Source of the DNA: Cyrtodaria siliqua
Lineage: Eukaryota; Mollusca; Bivalvia; Adapedonta; Hiatellidae
DNA: 64,000 bases
Assembly (NCBI GenBank): GCA_037043455.1
Contig: JAWPHD010011522.1
Coordinates: forward strand, 1 to 64,000
Reading direction: 5' to 3'
Shown: in pieces, positions 10,757 through 21,613 of the stretch
Layout of the letters: each line of letters begins with the position of its first letter
Numbering within the stretch: the stretch's first letter is position 1
Notes under the pieces: model-generated
The model's input: only the letters and a program-made list of their open reading frames with translations
Told to the model about the DNA's origin: nothing
Databases searched by the model: none
Program-made: the position numbers and the translations under genes

Positions 10757-11235
10757 GTATGATATTTCATGTCTGACTTTGTTTTGAAGTATATTTTGTT
10801 AATGAAAAAGGTTACTGACTATCATGTCACCCGCCTTGCAATAATATTTTATTTAAAATTACTTTTATTTTATATCTAATATTAATAACAAATAAAAGGA
10901 GATTAGCGACTGTAATGTCACCCACCTCCAAATATGTTATTCAATAGTGATATTGAATCAACCATTGTCTCAAACAATATAAAAAAACGTGTGTGCCTGC
11001 CATCATCATCGTTTTTGGGTAAACAAGCACAAAAAAAACTAAAAAAAAATCCTCATTTGTTAGGGGGTAGTGGGGTGGGGGTGACATAAGCATTTTTTTA
11101 TAGCAGGTGTAAACATACTTGGCCATATTTTAGGGGGGACGCACTCCGTCTCCCTCTGGATCCGTTCATGGGTGCAATTGCTTCTACGAGTGTTGAAGAA
11201 AGTGTGAATGGTTAACGCAGAAGGGCAAATCTCAG
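10757..11235. other. Unannotated intergenic stretch
   Basis: Contains two loosely similar segments around ATGTCACCCGCC (10826) and ATGTCACCCACC (10915), and a short G-rich tract near 11064. No gene was recognised. Confidence 0.3.
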
Positions 11236-11560
11236 TAGTATGGCATTGCCACAGAAGACAGTAGTGATGGAGAAGATGCATTTTATCGGGGTTTGATTAT
11301 TTTGATTAGAAGCATTTGGGATGGCATTGCCACAGATGGCAGTAGTGATACAGAAGATACATTTTATCGGGGTTTGATTATTTTGATTAGAAGCATTTGG
11401 GATGGCATTGCCACAGATGGCAGTAGTGATACAGAAGATACATTTTATCGGGGTTTGATTATTTTGATTAGAAGCATTTGGGATGGCATTGCCACAGATG
11501 GCAGTAGTGATACAGAAGATACATTTTATCGGGGTTTGATTATTTTTATTAGAAGTATTT
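11236..11560 (+). repeat. 81-bp in-frame minisatellite (27-residue repeat)
   Basis: About four copies of an 81-bp unit. Because 81 is divisible by three, one plus frame (11293-11613) stays open and repeats a 27-residue unit containing SIWDGIATDGSSDTEDTFYR. The first copy, before 11293, is diverged and out of frame. Past the array the frame ends at 11613. It lies directly upstream of a transposase-like remnant, so it may have been seeded from transposon coding sequence. It may not be expressed. Confidence 0.8.
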
Positions 11561-11613
11561 GGGATTCATCAGCATTTGAAACGTTTGACAGAGCTATAAA
11601 GGATAAGGGATAA

Positions 11614-11870
11614 GGTTAAGGAAATACTACGGGAGCAGTGCATTACATATTCATCTGATAATGCACATGCAATGAAAGGGAAGCACAACGAGTATAATTA
11701 AGGGCAGAAGCAAGCGGAACATTTCAAAACATATAACCTAGAACGCTATCAATGGAAGCCTAGTCAGAAATTACTGCAACAAACCAAATCCATTAGGAGC
11801 AAAGCTCTGAAAGCTTATCAAGGGGAAAAGGAATTGGAAACAAATGACTTGTCATAAAAACTGACCACAG
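11614..11870 (+). pseudogene. Degenerate hAT/zinc-finger transposase-like fragment
   Basis: In the frame starting near 11642 the sequence reads ITYSSDNAHAMKGKHNEYN and then a stop. SSDN-x-(N/H)-x-MKGKHN resembles a segment that I recognise from hAT-type transposases and transposase-derived zinc-finger proteins. A further open stretch, in the frame starting near 11704, ends at a TAA near 11857. No start codon, DDE triad or complete domain is visible. Recognition rests on one motif, so the family is tentative. Confidence 0.4.
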
Positions 11871-12400
11871 TTAGTCAAAGTAGTGGAGAATATGTCCTAA
11901 TTCATGTTATTACCACGGTTTCAAGCCAACACTGTTATAGATATGTTACTGGAATGCCTCCGGACATCCCTAGTATGTCGGGCAACTTCGTGGCCTTCCA
12001 ATAATTTTGGTCGTGGCCTTCCAATAATTGTGGCCCACTTCTGAAGTCAATTCATGAGGGAAAAATAAATATTGTTGTTCATGCATTATTTTGTAAAACA
12101 TTCACGTTTTAACAATATTTACCGTTTACCTTATATTATATATTATTTAAATTGTTTTGTAACTCATAGACATGTTTTGTCTTTTGGATGAATAAAGTTA
12201 TCTATATATCAGTGACATCATGTGCTTCAACTTGAAACCAATATTTAGGACTTAATGAAACTATTATTTTCTTCCAGCAATTAAATTAGTGATTATGAAA
12301 AAAACACCAAAAAAACAAACAGAAATAAAGGCATTTAGATCATTCATCAACCACATTTGCTATCCTTTTGCAACCGGGAAATAACCGAGAATCAACCGAA
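11871..12400. other. Unannotated intergenic stretch
   Basis: A short direct repeat (CGTGGCCTTCCAATAAT, near 11990 and 12014) is the only structure noticed. No gene was seen. Confidence 0.3.
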
Positions 12401-12424
12401 TTTTAGACGTCATCGCGTTTTCGA

Positions 12425-12740
12425 TGTGACCACGTGATGATGTTTTGATCACGTGACCCTCCATGCCATCAAATTGTATTTTATTTCGATAAATACTCTC
12501 TTTTTTATGGTAAGTATCTATATAATGTCATATTTCTGTAAATAAACGTTTCACTTATGCTTAAAATTCAAAGTAAAGACCGAAAACAAAACAAATAAAA
12601 AAATAATCGTACGAAATTGACTGGTCTGCCTAAAACTTTGCCCTTCATTTGACGTCTGCTGTCCAGCCTACGGATAGAAAATGGCGGCGCGAAACATGAC
12701 GAAAAATAAATATCGCATAGTATGTGGGGAAACAAGTAAG
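12425..12740 (+). promoter_or_regulatory. Promoter-like cluster with possible short first exon
   Basis: Two CACGTG E-boxes stand about 20 bp apart (near 12431 and 12451, in CCACGTGAT and TCACGTGACC contexts). Further down, AAAATGGCGGC near 12678 matches the YY1-type site that often overlaps the start of housekeeping transcripts. From that ATG a frame reads MAARNMTKNKYRIVCGETS before a possible GTAAGT donor near 12735. No downstream exon was recognised, so this is a weak candidate for the start of a rightward gene. Confidence 0.3.
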
Positions 12741-13191
12741 TTTTCATACTCGCGTTACCGCAATAGGGCTCAACCGGCCGCGGCCCGTAATATGTCTGTG
12801 GCCTACCACATATGACATATACATGGCTATCAATGATTAAACGTACAAGATATAAAATACGTAGTGAATCGTTGGTGTTTTAGTAAAGTTTATCCTTAGG
12901 CTGAAATATTAGTCTATACTTTTAGATCTGTAGATCTAAGCCAACTAATAATTGTTACTAGGTATATGATAAGTTTTAAATCACATTTTACTACACATTA
13001 ACTACATATACTTCGAAAACGACTGAGGGACGCGGGATGCGCTTGTTAATTTTGGCATCCATTTGACCCTTTAATCGTTTATCGTAATTTTTGCTAAATG
13101 TGATACAAGCCTTTTATATATATAGGCTATTTGTTTTATTTAAAGATCATAATTATTTTTCCTGTTAATCACCTATATGTCTGTTGTCAAT

Positions 13192-13756
13192 TAGCGTTCG
13201 TTTAGTGCAGTGTGGCGGCTGTAAAAAGTCTCCCCGTGCTACGAATCAGTAGTTTTACTTTTACTGGTCCTTTGGGACCAACGAGCCCAATATGGGTGGC
13301 TTTGAAGTAGAATACCGCTTAAGCCGGTGCTAGGGGGCGTGAGAGGTGTTGCTTCTTTCATTACTTCTCATGAACAGACTCAATAAAACCGAGTCTGCTG
13401 CTTTATTCTCTTAATTGTGTTTGTTGCTCCCAATGGATCACCTTTATCAGTATTTATTAACATTCACAATAGCGTTCGTTTAGTGCAGTGTGGCGGCTGT
13501 AAAAAGTCTCCCCCTGCTACGAATCAGTAGTGTTATTTTTACTGGTCCTTTGGGACCAACGAGCCCAATACGGGCGGCTTTGAAGTAGAATACCGCTTCT
13601 TTGAAGTAGAATATCGCTTAAGCCGGTGCTAGGGGCGTGAGAGGTGTTGCTTCTTGCATTACTTCTCATGAACAGACTCAATAAAACCGAGTCCGCTGCT
13701 TTATTCTCTTAATTGTGTTTGTTGCTCCCAAAGGATCACCTTTATCAGTATTTATT
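13192..13756. repeat. Two tandem copies of a dispersed hairpin-bearing repeat
   Basis: Copies at about 13192-13458 and 13471-13756 each contain GTGTGGCGGCTGTAAAAAG, CGCTTAAGCCGGTGCTAG, TGAACAGACTC, a loop AATAAAACC, then GAGTCTG, which forms a perfect 7-bp hairpin. The second copy has an internal duplication of the TTTGAAGTAGAATA segment. Diverged or partial copies lie at 18283-18636, 29686-29888 and 53556-53666. Confidence 0.82.
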
Positions 13757-14640
13757 GATATGTCTTATGTTGTGTCTGATCTTGTTCCACGAATAAAATT
13801 AAATTGAATTGAATTAATAAGTATTATTTATTACGTCTCTTAATGTGCAAGGGTGTATACATTCTTCATATGAATGATATCATGGTTCCCACGAAAAGCG
13901 GCGAAACGCTGCTTATAATGCTTATGTTAGACTGGCTGTGTCCTTATGTTTGTTCATGTTTATAATATATTTGAGACAACACAAGCTATGATCAAATAAA
14001 ACAGTCTGCATTAAGTCCCCTTTGAATTATTTGCTTCAAACACAACAGTGGTTCGGAGCTATTCAGGAAAAGACCGATAAACATTTTTATAATTTAATAT
14101 TTTATTTTGATTCTGATTGCAAACAAACTATAACCACTGAGACGACAGCCAATCTATGCTCATGCATGAACTATTCAAGAGGTTAACTAAAAAAACACAC
14201 ACTGATGATTCTACTTGTTTTCCGCCAAAAAAATGATAATGTCAGCTAATACTTATTATTAGAACTGTGGGTCTGCCGTAAGACATTGATTCTCAAGCTG
14301 AACGAATAGAGTTAAATAGTCGGTAACGGCTGTTGTGCAGCCACGACCGTTCGGTCACCATGACTGTTGTGCAGCCACTACCGTTCATGGCCACCGAATT
14401 CATAGATAGGTATGCTCTCATACGGATAAAGTCATCAGACAACCGCACACTGTTGTTGTCAACGGATCCATGTCATCAGAAATACCTTTGCTTATGCAGT
14501 TCCGATGCTAATGCTGTTTCTCCATAATTATATCGATGACCTCCCAATATAGATATGTTTTGTAGATGACGCTGCCATTACACAACACTCACATAGATAA
14601 AAGCAAGAAGAAACCGTGACTACAAAGTGATTTACAAATT
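13757..14640. other. Unannotated intergenic stretch
   Basis: A small direct repeat (GGCTGTTGTGCAGCCAC and GACTGTTGTGCAGCCAC near 14328 and 14360) is present. The open frame over it has no recognisable product. Confidence 0.3.
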
Positions 14641-14671
14641 AAAGTGATTTACCAAACTTGAAAAATGGGGA

Positions 14672-14915
14672 AAAAATGGGATATGGAATTCAATCCTTCA
14701 CAATGCCAAGTCATCCACATAACAAAATCTACAACTCATATAAACACTTCATACTAGCTGCAGCCTGCATAAAACAACACTTGAAGTAACAACATCCGCC
14801 AAATACCTTGGAGATCACATTTCAGATGATCTAATGTGGAACAAACATATAAACAGAATCACCAAAAAAGCAAATCAAACATTAGTATTGCTTTGCAGAA
14901 ACATCAACATATATT
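14672..14915 (+). pseudogene. LINE reverse-transcriptase fragment (thumb region)
   Basis: Two broken pieces in order: KWDMEFNPSQCQVIHITKS (from about 14672), then after stops SAKYLGDHISDDLMWNKHI and KKANQTLVLLCRNI (about 14793-14915). The W-x-M-x-FNP-x-KC-x-V pattern followed by YLG and a W-x-x-HI motif is typical of the region just after the catalytic core in non-LTR reverse transcriptases. Stops and frameshifts make it a relic. Confidence 0.7.
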
Positions 14916-15310
14916 CATAACTTAATAAGGGCTATTGGTCTTCCATCTTTAAACAAATATATATCCAAAATGGATGCGATATGGTAAAGTGAAATGTTTA
15001 ACCAAATGCATATTTTAGGTATGAGCAATGTCAACCATATAGTTAACGACAGTAATTCAACACTATTGATGCGAACATAATATCAGAAAGAATACTTATT
15101 GGCAGACATTGTGCCTTTTATATCAGAAAGGCTTGGTACAATTTTATTCAGTGTTTTTTTTACGAAATGTGAATGATGGGATATGTAGCAACGCTAAATG
15201 TAAAAACATCGCTAAATGTAAAAACGTCGCTAAATGTAAAAACGTCGCTAAATATGTAAAAACGTCGCTAAATGTAAAAACTCGCTAAATGTAAAAATGT
15301 CGCTAAATGT

Positions 15311-15470
15311 AAAAACTCATTCATTCATTCACACATTCATTCATTCGTTCGTTCGATCGTTCGTTCAGTCAGTCAGTCAGTCAGTCAGTCATACTCACAT
15401 TCATTCATTCATTCATTCATTCATTCATTCATTCATTCATTCATTCATTCATTCATTCATTCATTGACTG
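15311..15470. repeat. CATT/TCAG tetranucleotide microsatellite
   Basis: Runs of CATT, GTTC and CAGT units, the longest being an almost pure CATT run near 15404-15467. A TAG trinucleotide run follows at 15581-15615 and further impure TAG/CAG-like runs continue to about 15725. Confidence 0.95.
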
Positions 15471-15581
15471 GTATAAGTTCGATAGCCATTGACATTCACT
15501 AGTCACACGACTAAATTGAGATACACAACGATGTGACATATATCATGTATATGGCGTGACTTGTTTAACAAGTGTAAACCA

Positions 15582-15614
<33 letters not shown>

Positions 15615-15869
15615 CAACAGTGGCAGTAATATTAGTAGTAGAAACGGCAACGGCTGTAATAGTAGTAGGTAATAATAGTAGTAGAAGTACTAGTAGTAGC
15701 AATAGCAGTAGCAGTAGTAGCTGTGGTTACCATAGCTCGAATGGCCTTTATTTACCATATGTCGCAACGCTAAATGTAAAAACGTCGCTAAATGTAAACA
15801 CTTATGTCGTTAAACGTAAAAAGGGTGGATTGAGATCTCGAAAAATGTACAATGTTGTAAACACACAAA

Positions 15870-16514
15870 ATGAAATGTGATACTACATATCGCAAATATA
15901 TAAAAATTATGTATAATGTTATGTTAGATGATCTGATCGTAAACCCAAATAAATTAAACTGGGCATCTCAAGTTAAAGGGTTATTGGAACGAACAGGATT
16001 TAATGAAGTTTGGTACTCTCAAGGAGTAGAAAACATAACGTATTTCATTAATATATTTAAACAACGAATTAAAGATATGTTTATACAAAATTGGAATGCT
16101 GAATTATCGGATTCCACTAGAGCTAGTACATACAGAATAATATCAGATTTCAGGTTTAAGTATTATCTAGATGTACTAAATATAAAGAAATTTAGAGCTT
16201 TTTTTACAAAACTAAGAGTCTCTAGTCACAGGTTAGAAATAGAAACTGGTCGATGGCATAGACCAAATAAAACACCAAGATCCGAAAGAAAATGCCAGCT
16301 ATGTAATATACTAGAAGACGAATTTCACTTTGTATTGGAGTGTTCACTATATCAAGATATAAGAAAAGAATATGTTAACAAATATTTTTGGAAACGGCCA
16401 AACATACCAAAATTTATTGAACTTATGACAACAGAAAACAAGAGTTTATTAAAAAAACTGTCCGTTTTCATTTGTAAAAGTTTTAAAAGAAGAGACGACA
16501 TGTTTTATAAATAA
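15870..16514 (+). pseudogene. LINE ORF2 C-terminal fragment
   Basis: An open frame of 214 codons without a reverse-transcriptase core. It contains RLEIETGRWHR followed by a C-x2-C, H-x4-C cysteine/histidine knuckle (KCQLCN near 16290, HFVLEC near 16330), the C-terminal motif of a group of invertebrate non-LTR elements. The same order occurs at 35543-35878 in the larger LINE here, and WASQVKGLLERTGF resembles WASEVRHLLFKFGF near 35330. The element ends in a CTAT-repeat tail at 16786-16804. It is a 5'-truncated copy, still open, and was not judged to be a host gene. Confidence 0.72.
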
Positions 16515-17035
16515 ATATCACTTTTCTCCATTATTGTCCACAGATATAACTGTGTTCTGATCAGTACTTAGGAATATTAATTTAAAAATATAAATTAAAC
16601 ACTTATATACTTAATAGTTGTCAAATACTTTTTAACTAGTAACATATACAGATGATCTTGAAACTCACCTATGAAATTATACAAATTGTCATTAACTGGA
16701 AAATATTGTGTGTATTTCATATACATGTTTATATGTATGTACTATTTGCATGTGAACTGTTGGGCGTAATGCCTTATGTTTGAATAAAATATCTATCTAT
16801 CTATACTCAGTGACTATCAAAATATGGCTGTAAAGTTTTGGTTTCTTATGTTTTTATTCAAATTGTCACATTTTTGCATGTGTCGCTTTTTCCTTTTACA
16901 CTTAGCAACAAAAAATGTTTTTACATTTAACTCATTTTTTATTATATTTAGCGACGCTCACGTTTTTACATTTAGTCACCCTTTTTACGTTTAGCGACAA
17001 AAGTTTTACATTTAGCGACGTTTTACATTTAGCTT

Positions 17036-17212
17036 TTATATCGACTTGTGAGTGAGGAAATGTCGATTCTTGGGATGGCGGGAGGTGTACAATACTGGTT
17101 CTACCCAGGAAAAGTGAGTGGTCTACCTCCACCACAAAAAATCGACCGTCATATATAACCTTACATGTGTTGAAAATGACGTTAAACACCATACAAACAA
17201 ACAAACAAACAT
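17036..17212 (+). mobile_element. SINE-like insert with CAAA-rich tail
   Basis: Interrupts the GCTAAATG iterons. It carries CTTGTGAGTGAGGAAATGTC, CCAGGAAAAGTGAGTGG and GTTAAACACC and ends in an ACAAACAAACAAAC tail. A related sequence lies in reverse orientation at about 47400-47790, where a tRNA-like B box is visible. The tRNA-related head is absent from this copy. Confidence 0.5.
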
Positions 17213-17756
17213 TTAGCGTTGCTACAGGATAAAACTGCTTATTTTATTCAGAACTGATGTCTCGTCTGCTCTCGCTGGATAAATGTATTCTATGGACCAA
17301 TATTTTGCACATAAAAAAACACAAAAAAAACGTTAAGTAAAAATGTGCCAAACTTTTTTGATATAATGTTCACAATTTCTGTCATATCAGTATTCTTTCT
17401 GATATTACGTTCACATCAATAGTGTTGAATTACTGTCATATACTATATCATATATGGTTTGCATTGCTCATTCCTAAACTATGTAGTTGGCTGAACAGTT
17501 CACTTTGACATACGGACAAACGTCAAGCGTCACAGAGATGCTCCACTCCCTGAACTGGAGAAGACGTGAACAGCGATATAAATAGTAAGCCCTCCCTTTT
17601 CTACAAGATCACAAGAGCCTTGTATTTATAACACCTGACGACTACTTGACATTGACAGAGTGTCCAGCTTAGGTCCGTAGCGGGGGTTTAGAAACAAAAC
17701 AGACAGACAGACAGACAACAGACTTACGGACGGTCCGGCTGTTGTCCGTCCATCAA

Positions 17757-18240
17757 TAAAAGCTTGGGCAATTTGAAAACCGACCAGATCTGATTATGAC
17801 CAGAGTTATGACTTTTGTTTTACTAAAGAAATGCCCTATTCTGCCTTGTGACCAATCTAGCACCTTCATTTTATAGTTGGTCTTTACCAAATTCTGTCAG
17901 ATTATCGATATCAATGAAAGCGCGGACAAGTTCCAAAACCATCTGGATCAGGTTCGTAACAATAGAGTTATCGTCCTTGTTTTACTGCAGATGCCATATT
18001 ATGGCTTGTGAATACCATGACACCTTCATTTTAATCATTTTGTGTTTAATATTTACCTAACGTTGTCAGTATCTTTATACATGTGTATCAAGGATAGCTC
18101 GGACGAGTTTGAAAACTATTCAAATCTGATTAGTAACAACAGCGTCATGGCCCTTGTTGTACTGAAAAATGATATATTCTGCCTTTTGAAAACTCAAGTA
18201 CTTTATTTTGTATTTGATATTTATCTTACTTAGCCAGTGT
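17757..18240. repeat. About 160-bp tandem repeat, 3 diverged copies
   Basis: Each unit carries TATCAATGAAAGC-type sequence, a GGACAAGTT-type segment, CAGATCTGAT-like sequence, then AGAGTTATGGCCCTTG-like sequence and a TATATTCTGCC-like segment. The same family forms a five-unit array at 40430-41165. Confidence 0.7.
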
Positions 18241-18282
18241 GTTAATATTAATTAAATATCCTATACATGTTCGGCAACCAGC

Positions 18283-18960
18283 TAAATTGGTGCTGTATGG
18301 CGGCCGTAAAAAGTCGCCCCGACTACAAATCAGTAGTTTGCTTCCACGGGATCACCTTTTCAGTATTTATTGACATCCACACTAGCGTTTGTTTAGTGCT
18401 GTAAGCGGTCGTAAAAAATCGCCCCGACTACAAATCAGTAGTGTAATTATTTACTGGTCCTTTGAGATCATCAAGTTGCTTTAAAGTAGAATATCGCTTA
18501 AGCCGGTGCTAGGAGGCGTGAGAGGTGTTGCATCTTATAATAACCTCTCATGAACAGACTCAATACAACCGAGTTTGCTACTTTTCTCTATTGTTTGTGT
18601 GTGTTTCTTCCAAGGGATCACCTTTTCAGTATGTATTAATATTACCAGAGTTATAGCCCTTGATAAAACTACTAAGAAATGTTTAGCATGATGAGAAGTG
18701 GATTCACTTATAAGATTCAGACATGTACCTCAAAGGTCAAAGACACACTTGAACGGCGAAGACCATTTTAGCAAAATTGTGTCTCAGTCATCACTCCAAA
18801 ACTGCTGAAGGGATTATAACAAAACTACATAGAAATGTTTAGCCCGATGAGAAGGTGTGTCATGCATAAGAATCGGGTCTGTACCTAAAAGGTCACACTT
18901 GGAGGTCAAATTTCAAATGTGTCAAACTTGTGTCTATGCTATAACTTTAAAAATTAATAA
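18283..18960. repeat. Dispersed hairpin repeat plus a roughly 150-bp two-unit repeat
   Basis: 18283-18636 holds diverged, partly truncated copies of the 13.2-kb repeat. About 18655-18960 holds two units containing AGAAATGTTTAGC and GATGAGAAG and an AAGGTCA segment. No gene was seen here or in 18960-19240. Confidence 0.6.
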
Positions 18961-19284
18961 TGGAAATCTTATTAAATCTCCCTATAAAAGATCCATCTTA
19001 GCCAGTAGACCTTGTACACTCATCGGATTTTGAACTCGGGACACATTGCAGATGAAGCGAGTAATCTCCCGTTTGACAACTAAAGACGATAATAACCCGC
19101 CTTTAAACATATCTTCACAGTAATGGTGAAGTTGCTACTGCGTTTGCGTTCTGCTACACAGCCATGATAATGTGCAGTTACTATACAGTATGATTATTGT
19201 GCAATAGATCTTAGAACGAGTGTAATAGCGGTTTGTTTACAGATTCAACTTGATTTAATCAGAATTTAATTTGTTTATCATCAC

Positions 19285-19780
19285 CTAATCTCTGTCTGGT
19301 ACGTGAAACCGTGAAGAGGTTTTTGTTAACCGTGTAGCTTTTCCAAGTTGGTGTACAGCCGGGAATACGAGAGGTAGGTACTTTATTATTAAGCCAATAT
19401 ATTTTTTAATTTAGGTTTCAGCAACAGGTCAATGCACGTGGCATAGGCCCAAATAGTCCAGTATTAAACACTGACTCCTGTCCGAGCTCTGCCTAGCGAC
19501 AGGTGTAAGTAATCAATGTCCAAACTAAACACGTTTTTGTAAACAAAAAGATGAAACGGGCAACAACACGATTTTTGTCGTTCGGAAAGCACACTCGCAA
19601 CTGTTTTGGTATATAAAAAAAGCGAATATTATCACACAGCTTGTACGTGAGGTACAGCTGCCCATATTGAAGCTATATTATTAAGGATATTTGAGTTTGA
19701 AAAAATATCATTGTTCACCGTGTAGACCAAGTTCGTTGTCTGGTACGTGTTTCGGTGTAGAGCTTTTATGATACGGTGTA
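19285..19780. repeat. Left arm of a large mirror structure: modules M1 and start of M2
   Basis: M1 (about 19285-19735) is an inverted copy of about 41640-42175. Shared landmarks include GTGAAACCGTG, GTACAGCCGGGAA, AGAGGTAGGTACTTTATTAT, CAAATAGTCCAGTATTAAAC and CTGCCTAGCGACAGGTGTAA. M2 begins at about 19735 (CTGGTACGTGTTTCGGTGTA) and is cut at 19780 by the foldback element. It resumes at 27481. The motif ACCGTGTAG recurs (19330, 19718). Confidence 0.8.
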
Positions 19781-19800
19781 ATGACATGAACGTGAAGTTG

Positions 19801-20600
19801 GCAGTAGCAGTAGCAGCAGTAGCAGTAGCTACTGCTACTGCTACTGCTACTGCTACTGCTGTTACTGCCAGCAGTAGCAGCAGTAGCAGCAGTAGCAGTA
19901 GTTACTGCCAGCAGTAGCAGCAGTAGCAGTAGTTACTGCCAGCAGTAGCAGCAGTAGCAGTAGTTACTGCTAGCAGTAGAGCACCATCTCTGTAGGTATA
20001 TTCATCGCAAGTGTTTTCTTTGCGCATTATGTTGTTTCTACTTTCCACCATCATATTTAGCCGACAACCCCTTTCGCATATTTCGCAACAATCATATGTT
20101 TCCTACTGCTATTGCTACTGCTACTGCTACTGTTAACTACTGCCAGCAGTAGCAGCAGTACCAGCAGTAGCAGTAGCTACTGCCAGCAGTAGCAGCAGTA
20201 GAGTCAATAGTCATCTTAATTACGACGATATATGATCATCTATATATGATATTTCTTTGCGCAAGTATGTTGTTTCTACTTTCCCACCATCATGTTTAGC
20301 AGACAACCCCTTTCGCATCTTTCACAACCATCATATGTTTGCTTCTGCTATTGCTACTGCTACTGCTGGCAGTAGTTAGGAGTAGCAGTAGCAGTAGCAG
20401 TAGCAGTAGCAGTAGCTACTGCCAGCAGTAGCAGCAGTAGCAGTAGCTACTACCAGCAGTAGCAGCAGTAGAGTCATTATCATCTTAATTACGACGATAT
20501 ATGATCATCGGTTTACTTTGCGCAAGTATGTTGTTTCTACTTTCCCACAATCATGTTTAACAGACAACCCCTTTCGCAACCGTCATATGTTTGCTACTGC
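19801..20600. repeat. CAGTAG-rich subterminal repeats, left arm
   Basis: Runs of CAGTAG and CTACTG alternate with a unit of about 180 bp (ATTACGACGATATATGATCA, CTTTGCGCAAGTATGTTG, AGACAACCCCTTTCGCA). The runs are partly self-complementary. The matching inverted block is at 26410-27470. Confidence 0.88.
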
Positions 20601-21613
20601 TATAAATACTGCTACTGCTGTTTGATTGAAAGTTCGAAAGTATTAAAACACGTCTGGTCGTCGGATAACGAGTGTTGCCGGCGGGCAGATCAACATCATA
20701 GACACGCTGGCGCAGCGTTTTTTAAAAGCCTTTTGGTAGTGCTACTAAAATCACACCATTTCAGACCGTTTATCACAATTTTGGTTCTACTGCTGTATGA
20801 TTTAAAAATCGAAAGTAGTCAAAAACACGTCTGGTCGTCGGGTTTCGGGTGTTGCCGGCGGGCAGATCAACCACATAGACATGCTGTCGCAGTGTTTTTT
20901 TAAAGCCTTTTGGTAGTACTACTAAAATCACACCATTTGAGATTGTTTATCGCAGCTTTTGTTCTACTGCTGTAGTATTGAAGTCGAATAACGGTACATT
21001 TGAACGTGCGTTTTCTGTCGGATAACGAATGTTGCCGGCGGGCAGGTCAACATCATAGACATGCTGGCGCAGTGTTTTTTAAAGACCTTTGCTAGTGCTA
21101 CTAGAATCAACCTATTTGAAATTCTTTATCAACGTTTTAGTTCTACTGCTGTGTTACTGAAGTTTGCACTGAAATAGACTCGAAATGGCGTTTTTGTCGG
21201 GTTTCGGGTGTTGCCGGCGGGCAGATCCATATCAAAGACACGCTGGCGCAGTGTTTTTTTAAAGCCTTTTGGTAGTGCTACTATAATCACACCATTTCAG
21301 ATCGTTTATCACAGTTTTGGTTCTACTGCTGTATGATTGAAAGTTCGAAAGTAGTCAAAAACACGTCTGGTCGTCGGATGACGAGTGTTGCCGGCGGGCA
21401 GATCAACATCATCGACACGCTGGCGCAGTTTTTTATAAAAGCCTTTTGATACTGCTTCTAAAATCACACCATTTGAGATTGTTTATCGCAGCTTTTGTTC
21501 TACTGCTGTAGTACTGAAGTCGAATAACGGTACAGTTGAACGTTCGTTATCTGTCGGATAACGAGTGTTTCCGGCGGGCAGGTCAACATCATAGACATGC
21601 TGGCGCAGTGTTT
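20601..21613 (-). repeat. 179-bp satellite, left (reverse) block, six monomers
   Basis: Six monomers, each with a GTTGCCGGCGGGCAG-like core (one reads GTTTCCGGCGGGCAG), in the order A, A-variant, C, B, A, C when read on the plus strand. They are reverse complements of the monomers to the right of 21613. The open frames through them are not supported as genes. Confidence 0.9.

Larger units (their letters stand above)
14985..17505. mobile_element. Long inverted-repeat structure with GCTAAATG iterons
   Basis: The left arm (about 14985-15310) and right arm (about 16900-17505, reversed) are diverged copies of one sequence. Both contain, in order, AAAGTGAA-type sequence, TGAGCAATG, CAGTAATTCAACACTATTGATG, AATATCAGAAAGAATACT, then GTAGCAACGCTAAATGTAAA followed by repeats of an 18-bp unit (GTCGCTAAATGTAAAAAC). 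The centre holds simple repeats and a LINE 3' fragment. A SINE-like insert (17036-17212) splits the right iterons. No transposase and no target duplication were identified. Confidence 0.62.

Noticed and set aside
15870..16514. A host gene in the open frame of 214 codons
   Set aside because: The sequence matches the C-terminal knuckle of the LINE family that also occurs at 35543-35878, and it ends in a CTAT tail.
19285..19780. Telomere-like repeat
   Set aside because: ACCGTGTAG motifs are spaced and diverged, not a tandem telomeric repeat.
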